Assembly: GCA_029253085.1 (NCBI GenBank)
Contig: JAQXAF010000092.1
Coordinates: 1-34,773 of the forward strand
DNA: 34,773 nt
Direction of reading: 5' to 3'
From: Luminiphilus sp.
Lineage (GTDB): Bacteria; Pseudomonadota; Gammaproteobacteria; Pseudomonadales; Halieaceae
The position numbers and the translations under genes were made by a program. The notes beneath the pieces are model-generated. The model did no database searches and was not told where the DNA came from. It saw nothing but the letters and a program-made list of their open reading frames with translations. Positions 8,388 to 17,836 of this stretch are shown one piece after another (positions within the stretch are counted from its first letter, which is position 1; every line of letters starts with the position of its first letter).

Positions 8388-9329
8388 ATGGATTTGATCC
8401 GCGGCCTGCACAACTTACGATCGGAGCACCGTGGATGCGCTGTAACCGTAGGCGCTTTTGATGGTATTCATCTTGGGCATCAGGCGGTTCTTAGGCATCT
8501 ATCGTCCTGTGCGCGAGCGCGGGATTTACTGTCGACGGTCATCGTTTTTGAGCCGTTGCCGCGAGAATATTTTCGGCCATTGGAAGCGCCTCCTCGGATC
8601 ACTAACTTTCGCGAGCGACTCGCACTTCTTGCAAGTACAGGTATTGATCGTGTGTTGGTTCTAAAATTTAATGAAGAACTGCGGGGCATGAGTGCTGAAG
8701 ATTTCGTTAGCCGCGTCTTTGTGGAGGGTTTGGGGGCGCGCTATATTGCTCTGGGTGATGATTTTCGATTTGGTAACAGTCGCGAGGGCGACTACGATTA
8801 CGTGCGTAGGCTTGCGGAAAAATTTAATTACGAAGTGCAACCAACAGGCACCCTAGAAATAGCGGACACCCGGGTCAGCAGCACCCGTATTCGCACGGCC
8901 TTGGCTGAGGGCAATTTTGTCGAGGCGCAGGCATTACTCGGTCGACCCTTTACGATGACGGGAAGGGTGGAGCACGGGCGTAAACTGGGACGTGAGTTAG
9001 GGGCGCCTACGGCCAATATTCGTATTAACCGAATTCGCAGCCCCTTGTCCGGTGTGTTTGCTGTTCGGGTAGACGGTTCAGGGTTAGAGTCGGCGGCGGC
9101 GGTTGCTAATGTTGGCACGCGCCCCACGGTCGATGACGGATTGAAAGCGAACCTTGAGGTGCATTTGTTGGATCGCGAGTGTGATCTTTACGGCCAGCGA
9201 CTTGAGGTCCGTTTTCTACATAAGTTGCGAGAAGAAATTAAGTACGAATCCCTCGATGCCTTGAAGGAAGGTATCGCGAAGGATATTGATAATGCCCGCC
9301 ATTGGTTGGCTCAACCCGGTCATAGCTAA
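8388..9329 (+). CDS. ribF: Bifunctional riboflavin kinase / FAD synthetase
   Basis: Makes FMN and then FAD from riboflavin. The N-terminal nucleotidyltransferase domain shows GAFDGIHLGH (22-31, with the HxGH motif) and RVSSTRIR (162-169). The C-terminal riboflavin kinase domain starts around residue 183 with GRVEHGRKLGRELGAPTANI and continues through GVFAVRV and NVGTRPT. Length 313 matches the family. ATG at 8388 has no strong ribosome binding site; a TATACT at 8350-8355 might be a -10 element but I find no good -35. Only 12 bases separate the stop from ileS. Confidence 0.95.
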   Translation: MDLIRGLHNLRSEHRGCAVTVGAFDGIHLGHQAVLRHLSSCARARDLLSTVIVFEPLPREYFRPLEAPPRITNFRERLALLASTGIDRVLVLKFNEELRGMSAEDFVSRVFVEGLGARYIALGDDFRFGNSREGDYDYVRRLAEKFNYEVQPTGTLEIADTRVSSTRIRTALAEGNFVEAQALLGRPFTMTGRVEHGRKLGRELGAPTANIRINRIRSPLSGVFAVRVDGSGLESAAAVANVGTRPTVDDGLKANLEVHLLDRECDLYGQRLEVRFLHKLREEIKYESLDALKEGIAKDIDNARHWLAQPGHS

Positions 9330-9341
9330 TAGTTTTAAAGT

Positions 9342-12146
9342 ATGAGTGATTATAAAAGTACCTTGAATTTGCCTCAGACGGATTTTCCGATGAAGGCTAA
9401 CTTATCCCAGCGAGAACCTCAGCGCCTGAAGCAATGGCAGGAGATGGATCTCTACGGACTGATGCGGGAGGCGGGTGCGGGTAAGCCCAAGTTTGTTCTT
9501 CACGATGGCCCTCCCTACGCCAACGGTGAGCTTCATATTGGTCACGCAGTCAACAAAATCCTAAAAGATTTTATTGTCAAATCACGCACTATGGCGGGCT
9601 TCGACGCCCCTTATGTGCCTGGTTGGGACTGCCATGGCTTACCGATCGAACTCAATGTTGAGAAAAAAGTAGGCAAGCCCGGGCACAAGATTTCAGCGTC
9701 GGAATTTCGCCAGCGCTGCCGAACTTACGCTGCAGGGCAGGTGAATCAGCAGGCCGAAGATTTCAAACGCATGGGCGTCGTGGGTGACTGGGACAATCCT
9801 TATCTAACGATGAACTTCGATTTCGAGGCGGAAATCGTCCGAACCTTGGGGCGGATCATCGAAAACGGTCATTTGCATAAGGGTTTTAAACCCGTGCATT
9901 GGTGCCTCGATTGTGGCTCAGCTTTGGCGGAAGCTGAGGTCGAGTATCAGGATAAAGTGTCATCTGCAGTCGATGTGGCATTTCCAGCGGTGGATAGCGC
10001 TGCCTTCCGAGAGGCTTTTGCCTGGGATGGGGTGGAGCCGGTTGACGTCGCTATTTGGACAACAACGCCCTGGACACTGGCGGCTAACAGAGGGGTTAGT
10101 GTTAGTGCTGACCTCGATTATGTTTTGTTACGGGTGGGTACCCGTGCGGTTGTTGTTGCAGAGGCACTAGTAGAACCCTGTGCCGCACGCTACGGGATTG
10201 CTGACCCTGTGATTCTGGCGACGACGAGAGGGGAAAAGCTAGACCGGCTAACCGTGTTGCCACCTTTCGATGACATAGAAGTGCCGCTCATGTTGGGTAG
10301 CCATGTGACGACGGAAGCCGGTACTGGCTGTGTCCACACGGCCCCAGCACACGGTCTTGAAGATTTTGAAATCGGTAAAGCCTATGACCTAGAGGTTTAT
10401 AATCCCGTCGGTGGCAATGGCATTTACCTCCCTGGGACACCGGTCCTTGAAGGTAAGCATATTTTCAGAGCAAACGATGAAATTGTTGCCGAGTTAAAGA
10501 CGCGGGGGCGTTTGCTTGCGCATCAGCCCTATAAACACAGCTATCCGCATTGTTGGCGCCATAAAACCCCCATCATCTTTCGTGCGACACCCCAGTGGTT
10601 CATTAGTATGTCTCAAGGGGGCTTGCTTGGCGACGCCAAGCAAGCTGTCGATAGTGTGAGCTGGATTCCTGACTGGGGGCGAGCGCGGATTGATGCGATG
10701 CTGGGTGATAGGCCCGACTGGTGTATCTCCCGCCAGCGTACTTGGGGGGTACCCATTACCTTGTTCGTGCACCGGGAAAGCGGTGAACTGCATCCACGAA
10801 CAGGTGAACTGATCACTGAGGTGGCCGATCTTATTGCTGATTCGGGTATTGATGCCTGGTTCGATCTCGAGCCCTCGGTGCTATTGGGTGATGAAGCCGC
10901 TCAATACGATAAAGTCAGTGACACCCTAGACGTTTGGTTTGATTCAGGTGTGACACATGCCTGCGTACTGCGAAAGCGGGAAGCGCTGCAGGCACCCGCG
11001 GATCTCTATTTAGAGGGTTCTGATCAACATCGTGGATGGTTTCAGTCTTCATTATTGACGGGTATTGGTGCTTTCGGTGAGGCACCTTATCGATCCGTTT
11101 TGACCCATGGATTTACGGTCGATGGCGAGGGGCGAAAGATGTCTAAATCTCTCGGCAACATCATCCCTGCGAAGAAGGCTATGAATGACCTAGGTGCCGA
11201 TATCTTGCGCCTTTGGGTCGCTTCGTCGGACTATCGAAATGAGATAGCGGCATCTGATGAAATCTTCAAGCGCACCAGTGACGCGTATCGCCGCATTCGC
11301 AACACCGCACGCTTTCTGCTGGCAAACCTAGCCGGATTTGATCCTCTCGCGCACCGACTGCCGGCTGACGAATTATTGCCCTTGGATCGCTGGATTTGTA
11401 GCCGCGCCGGAGACCTGCAGGTGGAGCTTGAAGCGGCCTACGAAAACTATCAGTTTCATCAGGTGTTTCATCGCATTCACAATTTTTGTGGCGGTGAGCT
11501 GGGTGGCTTTTATCTCGACATTATCAAGGATCGCCAATACACAACGCAGGTCGCGTCACACGCGCGACGTTCCGCTCAGACCGCCATGTGGCACCTTGCT
11601 GAAGCTTTATGCCGTTGGATAGCGCCCATTTTGAGCTTCACGGCTGAGGAAATTTGGGAGAACCTACCCGGCACTCGTGAGCGTTCGGTTTTTCTGTCGT
11701 CTTGGTACGCGGATTTGCCCTCTGAAATTGTTGACAGTAATTTGGGCAATGCGTTTTGGGACGAAGTGATCACCGTGCGACAAGCCGTGAACCGCGCGTT
11801 AGAGAGCCGGCGTGCCGCAGGAGATCTTCGGGGTAGCCTCGATGCGGAGGTGACCTTGTACGCAGAGCCCGGGCTATTCAAGCGATTGCAGCAGCTGGGC
11901 ACTGAGCTCCGTTTTGTACTAATTACCTCCGAGGCCACTCTTAAGCCTGCTGTAGAGGCACCGGCAGATATTGTCGATAGCGACGTCGCAGGACTGGCTG
12001 TGGCTGTGGCCGTTTCAGGTCACGACAAGTGTGAGCGCTGTTGGCATCGGCGACCTGACGTTGGTGAGAGTCAGGAGCATCCGACTTTGTGCACGCGATG
12101 TATTGATAACATCGAGGGGCCGGGTGAGCATCGCAAATATGCCTGA
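9342..12146 (+). CDS. ileS: Isoleucyl-tRNA synthetase
   Basis: Charges tRNA-Ile; class I synthetase. The 934-residue protein has the HIGH motif (65-68, within GELHIGH), the editing domain ([12 protein letters not shown] and [13 protein letters not shown]), KMSKS at 599-603, the anticodon-binding region, and a C-terminal zinc finger with Cys897, Cys900, Cys917 and Cys920. Full-length bacterial type with the zinc finger, so the chromosomal mupirocin-sensitive form rather than IleS2. The 3' end overlaps lspA by eight bases, the same ileS-lspA link seen widely in gammaproteobacteria. Confidence 0.97.
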   Translation: MSDYKSTLNLPQTDFPMKANLSQREPQRLKQWQEMDLYGLMREAGAGKPKFVLHDGPPYANGELHIGHAVNKILKDFIVKSRTMAGFDAPYVPGWDCHGLPIELNVEKKVGKPGHKISASEFRQRCRTYAAGQVNQQAEDFKRMGVVGDWDNPYLTMNFDFEAEIVRTLGRIIENGHLHKGFKPVHWCLDCGSALAEAEVEYQDKVSSAVDVAFPAVDSAAFREAFAWDGVEPVDVAIWTTTPWTLAANRGVSVSADLDYVLLRVGTRAVVVAEALVEPCAARYGIADPVILATTRGEKLDRLTVLPPFDDIEVPLMLGSHVTTEAGTGCVHTAPAHGLEDFEIGKAYDLEVYNPVGGNGIYLPGTPVLEGKHIFRANDEIVAELKTRGRLLAHQPYKHSYPHCWRHKTPIIFRATPQWFISMSQGGLLGDAKQAVDSVSWIPDWGRARIDAMLGDRPDWCISRQRTWGVPITLFVHRESGELHPRTGELITEVADLIADSGIDAWFDLEPSVLLGDEAAQYDKVSDTLDVWFDSGVTHACVLRKREALQAPADLYLEGSDQHRGWFQSSLLTGIGAFGEAPYRSVLTHGFTVDGEGRKMSKSLGNIIPAKKAMNDLGADILRLWVASSDYRNEIAASDEIFKRTSDAYRRIRNTARFLLANLAGFDPLAHRLPADELLPLDRWICSRAGDLQVELEAAYENYQFHQVFHRIHNFCGGELGGFYLDIIKDRQYTTQVASHARRSAQTAMWHLAEALCRWIAPILSFTAEEIWENLPGTRERSVFLSSWYADLPSEIVDSNLGNAFWDEVITVRQAVNRALESRRAAGDLRGSLDAEVTLYAEPGLFKRLQQLGTELRFVLITSEATLKPAVEAPADIVDSDVAGLAVAVAVSGHDKCERCWHRRPDVGESQEHPTLCTRCIDNIEGPGEHRKYA

Positions 12147-12666
12147 TTCATCGGGTTTTACCTCTCGCTCGGCCCTCTCTGGCTATGGCTTGGCGTTGAT
12201 TGTATTGGTTTTGGATCAAATCACTAAGCACTGGGCATCGGCGAGTCTGGCTTATCGAGACCCAGTCGCAGTGACGTCGTGGTTTGATTTCATGTTGGCG
12301 CATAACACCGGCGCCGCCTTTAGTTTTTTGGCAGACGCCGGCGGTTGGCAGCGTTGGTTTTTTACGGTGGTCACTTTGGTGGTCAGCGTTGTTTTAGTGG
12401 TTTGGCTGTCGCGATTGTCGCGGTCTCAGTTGTGGCTAAGCCTTGGGTTGGGACTGATTTTGGGGGGCGGCCTAGGTAACCTTTGGGATCGCATGGCTTT
12501 GGGCTACGTTGTAGATTTTGTCTCGCTGCACTACCGTAGTTGGTATTGGCCCGCCTTTAATGTGGCTGATTCGGCGATTTCAATGGGTGCAGTGTTGTTA
12601 ATTGTCGACAGCTTTTCTCCCCGAAAGGCATCGCCCGGTGAAACTAAAGGAGTAGCAGATGGATGA
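12139..12666 (+). CDS. lspA: Lipoprotein signal peptidase II
   Basis: Aspartyl protease of the inner membrane that removes the signal peptide of prolipoproteins ahead of the lipidated cysteine. 175 residues with four transmembrane segments. The catalytic aspartates are Asp126 in YVVDF and Asp144 in NVADS; the DQITK motif in the first helix and the GNLWDR box are also present. ATG at 12139 is chosen over the open frame upstream to 11971 because it gives the usual family length and sits at the ileS stop; GTG at 12124 is an alternative. Overlaps fkpB by eight bases. Confidence 0.95.
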   Translation: MPDSSGFTSRSALSGYGLALIVLVLDQITKHWASASLAYRDPVAVTSWFDFMLAHNTGAAFSFLADAGGWQRWFFTVVTLVVSVVLVVWLSRLSRSQLWLSLGLGLILGGGLGNLWDRMALGYVVDFVSLHYRSWYWPAFNVADSAISMGAVLLIVDSFSPRKASPGETKGVADG

Positions 12667-13108
12667 TTTGATGATTAGCGAGGGAACGCGTGTCACACTA
12701 AATTTTGCGCTGGTACTCGACGACGGCTCTGAAATTGATTCAAACTTTGAAAAAGAGCCCGCATCCTTTGCTGTAGGCGATGGCTCCCTGCTGCCTGGTT
12801 TCGAGCGTGCACTCTTTGGCCTCAAATCAGGAGATGAAGCCACGCTGGAAATTCTGCCTGAAGAAGGCTTTGGGCAGCCCAACGACAACAATCTTCAAAC
12901 AATAAAACGTGATCAATTTGATGTCGGATCCGAGCTTGAGGAGGGGATGGTTTTTTCCTTTGCCGATGCCGCTGGGGGGGAGTTACCCGGGGTTGTAAAG
13001 ACTTTCGATGCCGATGAGGTGACAGTTGATTTTAATCATCCCCTGGCAGGGCGTACTTTGTCTTTCCGCGTCGCCATTCATAATGTTGAGGTGGCGGAGC
13101 TACATTGA
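12659..13108 (+). CDS. fkpB: FKBP-type peptidyl-prolyl isomerase FkpB (SlpA)
   Basis: Prolyl cis-trans isomerase and chaperone of the SlyD-like group. 149 residues: FKBP core strands ([18 protein letters not shown]), the turn [18 protein letters not shown], then an insert-in-flap chaperone domain (about 72-120) beginning EEGFGQPND, and the closing strand [12 protein letters not shown]. It lacks the metal-binding His/Cys-rich tail of SlyD. AAAGGAG (12645-12651) precedes the start. The lspA-fkpB-ispH order is conserved in gammaproteobacteria. Confidence 0.94.
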   Translation: MDDLMISEGTRVTLNFALVLDDGSEIDSNFEKEPASFAVGDGSLLPGFERALFGLKSGDEATLEILPEEGFGQPNDNNLQTIKRDQFDVGSELEEGMVFSFADAAGGELPGVVKTFDADEVTVDFNHPLAGRTLSFRVAIHNVEVAELH

Positions 13109-13140
13109 AGAGCCATGTAAGCAATGAGGAGGCGGTAAAA

Positions 13141-14091
13141 ATGGACGTGTTGCTGGCTAATCCCCGGGGTTTTTGCGCCGGTGTCGATCGAGCTATTGAT
13201 ATTGTAAATCGAGCACTCGAGGTATTTGGCCGTCCTATTTATGTGCGTCATGAAGTGGTGCACAACCGTTTTGTCGTTGACGACCTCCGTAATCGCGGGG
13301 CCATTTTTGTTGAGGAGCTCGATGAAATTCCCAATGACGCCATTGTCATTTTCAGTGCTCATGGCGTCTCAAAAGCCGTACAGGAGGGTGCACGGCAGCG
13401 GGGGTTAAGAGTATTTGATGCGACCTGCCCACTGGTCACGAAAGTCCATGTGGAAGTTGCTGCCTTCAGCGACCAAGGCCGTGAATGTGTACTTATCGGT
13501 CATGCTGGGCACCCCGAAGTCGAGGGCACGATGGGTCAGTACGATACCTCCTCGGGCGGACAGATCTATTTGATTGAGGATGAAGGGCAAGTAGCGCACC
13601 TAGCGGTAAAAGACCCTGATAATTTGGCGTATGTCACGCAAACGACGCTGTCTGTCGATGACACGGCTCGCGTTATTGATGCGCTTCGCGATCGGTTTCC
13701 TGCGATAGAAGGGCCGCGTAAAGATGATATCTGCTATGCGACACAGAATCGCCAAGATGCTGTGAAGTCCCTCGCAGAAAGAGTCGAGGTGGTTCTTGTG
13801 GTGGGATCCACGAATAGCTCTAACTCGAACCGGTTAAAAGAGTTGGCCGAACGCTGTGGTGCGGAGTCGTATTTGATCGATAATGCAGAGCAGATAAGCC
13901 CCGAGTGGCTCAAGGGTGTCACTGGTGTGGGTGTCACTGCAGGCGCCTCTGCACCTGAAATTTTGGTCGCCGCGGTGATCGATAGACTGCAGGAGGAGGG
14001 TGTGGTTAACGTCGAGAACCTAGACGGTCAGCCTGAAAATATTACCTTTTCCCTGCCAAAAGCCTTGCGAATTCCCGCTAAAAATTTGTAA
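13141..14091 (+). CDS. ispH: 4-hydroxy-3-methylbut-2-enyl diphosphate reductase
   Basis: Last step of the MEP isoprenoid pathway, reducing HMBPP to IPP and DMAPP with an iron-sulphur cluster. The three cluster cysteines are Cys12 (RGFCAGV), Cys96 ([10 protein letters not shown]) and Cys198 (CYATQNRQ); substrate residues His41, His74 and His124 with Glu126 are in place, as is the TNSSNSNRL segment. From ATG 13141 the protein has 316 residues, the same as E. coli IspH; AGGAGG just upstream supports this start over the open TTG at 13105. 74 bases separate it from fimT. Confidence 0.96.
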   Translation: MDVLLANPRGFCAGVDRAIDIVNRALEVFGRPIYVRHEVVHNRFVVDDLRNRGAIFVEELDEIPNDAIVIFSAHGVSKAVQEGARQRGLRVFDATCPLVTKVHVEVAAFSDQGRECVLIGHAGHPEVEGTMGQYDTSSGGQIYLIEDEGQVAHLAVKDPDNLAYVTQTTLSVDDTARVIDALRDRFPAIEGPRKDDICYATQNRQDAVKSLAERVEVVLVVGSTNSSNSNRLKELAERCGAESYLIDNAEQISPEWLKGVTGVGVTAGASAPEILVAAVIDRLQEEGVVNVENLDGQPENITFSLPKALRIPAKNL

Positions 14092-14165
14092 CAGGCGACC
14101 TTAAACGACGGATTTTAGATTGATCTGCGCTGTCACTTTGCCCTGTCCTTAAGTAATGTTTTTCC

Positions 14166-14675
14166 ATGAATGCCACGGTTTCATTGCCAAGTCGGTCTGG
14201 GGCTTTTTCGCTGATTGAACTAACGGTGGTACTCGCCGTGCTAGCGGTTGTGACCTCCCTTGCGACTCCCTCCTTCAGCGAGCTCATCCAATCTTGGCGG
14301 CTGCGTACTGAGGCGGTTCAAATGATATCGGCCATTTGGCTGGCTCGAGCGACAGCATTACGGTTGGGCCAGAAGACGGTCTTGTGCCCAATCCAAGGAA
14401 CACGCTGCGGTGGCCAGTATCAAGAGGGTTTCGGTATTTTCAGTGAGGAAGGGATCCTACTTCGACAGTATCAATCTCGACCTGAAAGCTCAGTGTCAAA
14501 CCGTGGGGGAACGCGTTCAGCGACTCAAGCTTTAGTCTGGAGTGCTGCAGGGTTGGGCAGTCGAAATATGACCTTTCTATTTTGCGCTGAAAATACCGAG
14601 GTCAACTGGGCCGTCGTTTTAAATCGGGTCGGCCGTCCTCGGTTACGGCGGGGATGGGGAGTTTGTCCCGATTAA
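14166..14675 (+). CDS. fimT: FimT/GspH-type pseudopilin, lone copy
   Basis: A type IV pilin-like minor protein of 169 residues. The N-terminal motif is SGAFSLIELTVVLAVLAVV, a hydrophobic helix followed by the SFSELIQSWRLRTEA stretch and a C-terminal globular domain with Cys-rich segments (CPIQGTRCGG), as in GspH/FimT proteins. If Glu is at +5, the residue at -1 is Ala instead of the near-invariant Gly; the leader would be 14 residues. Position between ispH and pilR matches fimT in P. aeruginosa. Its stop codon overlaps the pilR stop on the other strand. Role would be pilus priming or DNA binding, by analogy with FimT; FimU-like function cannot be excluded. Confidence 0.85.
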   Translation: MNATVSLPSRSGAFSLIELTVVLAVLAVVTSLATPSFSELIQSWRLRTEAVQMISAIWLARATALRLGQKTVLCPIQGTRCGGQYQEGFGIFSEEGILLRQYQSRPESSVSNRGGTRSATQALVWSAAGLGSRNMTFLFCAENTEVNWAVVLNRVGRPRLRRGWGVCPD

Positions 14676-16066
14676 TCTTCTAGGCCGAGTTTTTTAAGCC
14701 GATAGCGAAGGCTACGGAAACTAATCCCTAAAGATCGGGCGGCTGAAGTCCGGTTCCATCGATGAGCCGTGAGAGCCTCAGTGAGAATTTGTCGTTCTTT
14801 ACTGGCTAGGTAGGTCTCGAGGTCGCCATTAACGTCCTCCAGCAGTGTCTTGGGTACCGGGATGCGACTACTCTCGACATGGCTTGGCGCCGGAGGTTCT
14901 AAAAGGGCGGCCCTACCTGTCGTGCTGAAACCTTCTTGTTGGTCCAGGTCATCAATATCGATGTGCTCGGTTTCAGTCAGGGCGCTGGCGCGGGCAAGAA
15001 TGTTCTCCAGTTCTCGTATATTTCCTGGAAATTTATGGTTCATCAGTTGGGATAATGCGTTGTCTGTCAAAGTTCTTGCTGGAACATTTTGATCCTCAGC
15101 AATTTTCGTCAGTATATGTGTGGTAAGCACTGGAATATCGTCGAGGCGCTCTCGAAGTGAGGGCACCTGAAGTCCAATGACATTGATGCGGTAGTAAAGG
15201 TCATCTCGAAATTGACGGTTTTGTACCTCTTGAGCGAGGTTCTTATGGGTGGCGCTAAGTAGTCGAATATCAATGGGTATTTCTGTCTCGCTGCCTACCG
15301 GACGCACTGATTTCTCTTGAATCACTCTCAGCAACTTGACTTGCATCGGCAGGGGTAAATCAGCGATTTCATCAAGGAGTAAGGTGCCGCCGTTGGCGGC
15401 TAAAAACAGTCCTGATTTATCAGTCGTAGCACCCGTAAAGGCCCCTTTTTTATGTCCAAAGAGTTCACTTTCGACCAGGTCTGGTGGAATGGCCCCGCAG
15501 TTAACGGCTATGAAAGGTTGATCTTGTCGGGGCCCCGATTGATGAATTAAGCGTGCAACAACTTCCTTGCCGGTGCCTGATTCACCGTGAATATGTACCG
15601 GTGCTTGGGATCGTGCAACTTTCCGGATTTGGTCGCGGAGCTTTCCCATAACGGGTGTGGCACCCATCAATGTTTCTTCTGCGACATTTGTATTGGTTTG
15701 GGAGGTTTTTAGTGCGTGAGCCACGAGCTCACGAAGTTTTTCAAGCGCTAGGGGCTTCGTTACGAAATCGAAGGCGCCAAGTTTAAGTGCCTCAATAGCG
15801 CTTTCGACACTACCGTGTGCTGTAATCATCGCGACTGGGACGTCCGGGTAGTCGTTTTGCATGTATTCGATGAGCGTTAAACCATTACCATCAGGCAGCT
15901 TCATGTCTGTTAGGCAAAGATCAGGTGTCTGTGCTTTAAGTGACGCTTTAGCCTCCGCAAGTGAAGATGCTTTGCGGGTATTTAACTGCATGCGGTTTAA
16001 GGTTATTTCTAGCAGTTGTAAAATATCGGGCTCATCATCGACGACGAGTACGGTGGGTTTTGTCAT
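14672..16066 (-). CDS. pilR: Sigma-54-dependent response regulator PilR
   Basis: NtrC-class activator that drives sigma-54 transcription of the major pilin gene. 464 residues: receiver domain (1-120) with phospho-acceptor Asp54 ([10 protein letters not shown]), AAA+ domain with Walker A GESGTGKE (161-168), the sigma-54 contact loop GAFTGA (208-213) and Walker B LLLDEI (229-234), and a C-terminal Fis-type helix-turn-helix (about 438-461). It begins in an ATGA overlap with the pilS stop, so the pair is one operon. The main target pilA is not in the window. Confidence 0.95.
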   Translation of the reverse strand: MTKPTVLVVDDEPDILQLLEITLNRMQLNTRKASSLAEAKASLKAQTPDLCLTDMKLPDGNGLTLIEYMQNDYPDVPVAMITAHGSVESAIEALKLGAFDFVTKPLALEKLRELVAHALKTSQTNTNVAEETLMGATPVMGKLRDQIRKVARSQAPVHIHGESGTGKEVVARLIHQSGPRQDQPFIAVNCGAIPPDLVESELFGHKKGAFTGATTDKSGLFLAANGGTLLLDEIADLPLPMQVKLLRVIQEKSVRPVGSETEIPIDIRLLSATHKNLAQEVQNRQFRDDLYYRINVIGLQVPSLRERLDDIPVLTTHILTKIAEDQNVPARTLTDNALSQLMNHKFPGNIRELENILARASALTETEHIDIDDLDQQEGFSTTGRAALLEPPAPSHVESSRIPVPKTLLEDVNGDLETYLASKERQILTEALTAHRWNRTSAARSLGISFRSLRYRLKKLGLED

Positions 16067-17724
16067 AGCAGTGTTGATACTCGATCAAAGGTGATTCGGA
16101 AGGCGCTCTCACCAACCTGTGTACGGCGGTAAGTCAGTCTCGCGCCATTGATCTCACAGAGCTCCTTACACAAGTAGAGTCCAAGGCCGCTACCGTGTTT
16201 TGAGGTGGTAAAAAAAGGCTCAAATAAGCGCGTGAGATTATATTCGGCGACACCCAATCCAAAATCAACAATGTCTAAATGCACGTGATTGCCGAGTTTG
16301 TCTAACGAAGTATCGAGTCGAATTCGAGAGCAATCTCCGTCTTCTATCGAGTGCCTCAGTGCGTTATCTAATAGATTGGAGAGAGTGCGCTTTAGGTGCT
16401 CTGTATCTATCGAGATTGCGATGTCAGTAGCCTCCAGATCAGATATCACAATATCGCAGCGCTGTTGTTGCAGTGATCGGTACTCCTCGACATAAGTAGG
16501 AAGCCAGCTGCTCAACAGTATATCTTTTGGTTTTGGCGCCTGCCGCCGAGATACCTCGGAGACGTTGTCAATAATATCGCTAACACGCCGGCTATTGCTG
16601 ACCAATATGTCGCACAGGATGCCATCTGCAGCATCCACGGTACTGCTTTCGGTAAGCAGTTGTGCCGCATGGCTGATAGCGCCTAGGGGATTCCGAATTT
16701 CGTGGGCAATACTAGCGGTTAGCTTGCTTAGCGAGTTCAACTTTAGGGATTGTGCGAACTGAGTGACGGGGGTGTAATCTTCAATGAAGATAAGGTTACT
16801 TTGATTTGCGGTTTCACTCAGGGCGACGAAAGACGCCACCATAGTGGGCCCTTCTTCGGCGATTCGAAAAGGTTCAGGAAGGTCTGTGCTTGTCTCACAC
16901 CATTCTTGGTACTGGTTTGCCAAGTCAGCACTGATATTTAACAAGTGGATGCGCTCGCCCTCGGCCAGTCCGAGTAATGTTTGCGCGGCATCATTAATAC
17001 AGATTGCGGTACCCGCGTTATCTGACAGTAAAATGCCCGTCTCCATATGGATGATAATTTGCTCATTAAGGCGTTGTAGTGCCTCCACGGTTGCTTTTGC
17101 ATTGAACGCGTCTGCCTCAGCCTCTGCCAGGCGGGATGTCATGACTTGAACCAGTAACGATAAAGCAAACAATAGACTGCCCAGTAGGCCCGCAGAGAGC
17201 AGCATATTGACGGTTGCTTCGCTGCGACTGACCATCCAAGCGGTATCCATGAGAACCGCAAGCACGGCGATCGCTGCGATGACAGTGGCTAGGGTGCGCT
17301 CTCTGATCATGGCGGCCGCTGCGAAGACGTTAATCAAATAGAGCACAGAAAAACCACTGATAATGCCCCCCGTTGCGCCGACAATCATGGCAATAACGGT
17401 GATATCGAAAAGAATAAGGCCAAAAATATGGGTCTGTGACGCATACACCCTGCGTCCAATGCGTCCCGCTATGATCAAAGCTGATAGCAGTAAAATACTC
17501 GATCCTGCGACAAACACCGTTCGATCAATTTGAGAAATGAGTTCGGAACTGTTTGGAATGATGAGCAGTGATAAAAGAGCGATCGCTAACAGCAGCCGGC
17601 AGGCGTTGTAGATGGCAAATAAACGACGCATTGCCGAATCAACCAAGCCGTCCCGAGAGCGATTGTCGGCGCCTGTAAAGGTGTTGATCTGAATGAATTC
17701 CTGTATCGGCAATTTACTGTTCAT
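16063..17724 (-). CDS. pilS: Sensor histidine kinase PilS
   Basis: Membrane histidine kinase partner of PilR. 553 residues: an N-terminal tail, six transmembrane helices (roughly 37-195), a short coiled linker, a PAS domain (about 215-325), HisKA with the phospho-accepting His341 in SIAHEIRNPLG, and HATPase with the N box around Asn454 (LLDNALRHS) and the G boxes VDFGLGV and GSGLGLYLC. In Pseudomonas PilS senses pilin in the membrane through its helices and Glu/Pro residues. The start codon lacks a strong ribosome binding site; a Met at residue 32 (17631) is a possible alternative start. Divergent from nadE over 112 bases. Confidence 0.95.
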   Translation of the reverse strand: MNSKLPIQEFIQINTFTGADNRSRDGLVDSAMRRLFAIYNACRLLLAIALLSLLIIPNSSELISQIDRTVFVAGSSILLLSALIIAGRIGRRVYASQTHIFGLILFDITVIAMIVGATGGIISGFSVLYLINVFAAAAMIRERTLATVIAAIAVLAVLMDTAWMVSRSEATVNMLLSAGLLGSLLFALSLLVQVMTSRLAEAEADAFNAKATVEALQRLNEQIIIHMETGILLSDNAGTAICINDAAQTLLGLAEGERIHLLNISADLANQYQEWCETSTDLPEPFRIAEEGPTMVASFVALSETANQSNLIFIEDYTPVTQFAQSLKLNSLSKLTASIAHEIRNPLGAISHAAQLLTESSTVDAADGILCDILVSNSRRVSDIIDNVSEVSRRQAPKPKDILLSSWLPTYVEEYRSLQQQRCDIVISDLEATDIAISIDTEHLKRTLSNLLDNALRHSIEDGDCSRIRLDTSLDKLGNHVHLDIVDFGLGVAEYNLTRLFEPFFTTSKHGSGLGLYLCKELCEINGARLTYRRTQVGESAFRITFDRVSTLL

Positions 17725-17836
17725 GGGATTACTATATCAGCAGAGCTCAAAAGAGCTGTACTCGAATCATAATAGCTTGCAGCGACAGTGAGGAGCGCTA
17801 AACTGCCATCCGCAACCGTTGTGCCGGAGTTTCCAG

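Noticed and set aside
13105-13140. TTG start of the ispH frame overlapping fkpB
   Set aside because: ATG 13141 has a better ribosome binding site and gives exactly the E. coli IspH length with the first cluster cysteine at residue 12.
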